From: Methanocorpusculum sp.
GTDB lineage: Archaea; Halobacteriota; Methanomicrobia; Methanomicrobiales; Methanocorpusculaceae
Direction: 5' to 3'
Assembly: GCA_017555685.1 (NCBI GenBank)
Contig: JAFZFW010000054.1
Location: 1 to 14,291, forward strand
Length of the DNA stretch: 14,291 nucleotides
In this document: piece by piece, positions 14,228 through 14,291 of the stretch
Numbering within the stretch: the stretch's first letter is position 1
Layout of the letters: each line of letters opens with the position of its first letter
Translations under genes and position numbers: made by a program
The notes under the pieces: generated by a model
Told to the model about the DNA's origin: nothing
Databases searched by the model: none
The model's input: only the letters and a program-made list of their open reading frames with translations

Positions 14228-14291
14228 ATGGGCATCTTCAGAAAGAAAAAATCATCTGCAAAAAAACCATCTCTGCAGGAGAAAATCGTAA
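14228..14291 (+). CDS. N-terminus of an unidentified lysine-rich protein (partial)
   Basis: ATG 14228 opens a frame that runs off the end of the window. The visible 21 residues are MGIFRKKKSSAKKPSLQEKI followed by V. They are strongly basic and probably disordered or the start of a helix. TTAGGT lies just before the ATG as a weak ribosome binding site, and TCTTATC near 14197 could be a TATA element. Too little is visible to name the protein. Confidence 0.55.
   Translation, partial: MGIFRKKKSSAKKPSLQEKIV

Overview
The window reads as a euryarchaeal methanogen chromosome, most likely Methanomicrobiales and possibly Methanocorpusculum-like. That placement is inferred. No methanogenesis gene is present; it rests on the archaeal-type S-adenosylmethionine synthetase, the archaeal class I (DhnA-type) aldolase, TATA-box promoters lying about 26-40 bp before starts, oligo-T terminators, a tRNA gene without encoded CCA, and roughly 50% GC. 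Almost everything is core metabolism. I see no phage, transposon, CRISPR array or defence system.

Layout. (1) 1-1225, plus strand: the 3' end of aroC (chorismate synthase) overlaps tyrA, a chorismate mutase-prephenate dehydrogenase fusion; together they lead to tyrosine and phenylalanine. (2) 1440-4806, plus strand: a compact mat-hisG-hisA-hisB unit with 1-nt spacing or overlaps, headed by a TATA promoter. (3) 4820-7007, minus strand: purB and dcd, separated by a 295-bp non-coding gap (6149-6443). This gap has its own strong minus-strand TATA box, a perfect 12-bp palindrome, a nested long hairpin and tandem T-rich repeats, and is the best candidate for something undescribed: a structured small RNA or a purB leader. 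Its promoter shares a 10-bp element with the dcd promoter. (4) 7100-9047, plus strand: a small ribbon-helix-helix/coiled-coil protein followed by ppaC, a CBS-DRTGG-regulated Mn-dependent pyrophosphatase. (5) 9104-11294, plus strand: a 58-aa unknown protein, a membrane-anchored unknown protein and adenine deaminase, tightly packed. (6) 11335-12857, plus strand: a secreted orphan protein, then an archaeal aldolase. (7) 12865-14132, minus strand: a YeiH-family transporter and tRNA-Phe(GAA). (8) 14228-14291, plus strand: the start of a lysine-rich unknown protein.

Metabolic links (inference). HisG and Mat both release pyrophosphate, which PpaC would remove. The histidine pathway yields AICAR, an intermediate of the purine pathway in which PurB acts twice. 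Adenine deaminase recycles adenine, and Dcd feeds dUMP/dTTP synthesis. The window is therefore rich in nucleotide-linked functions, although these sit in several separate transcription units.
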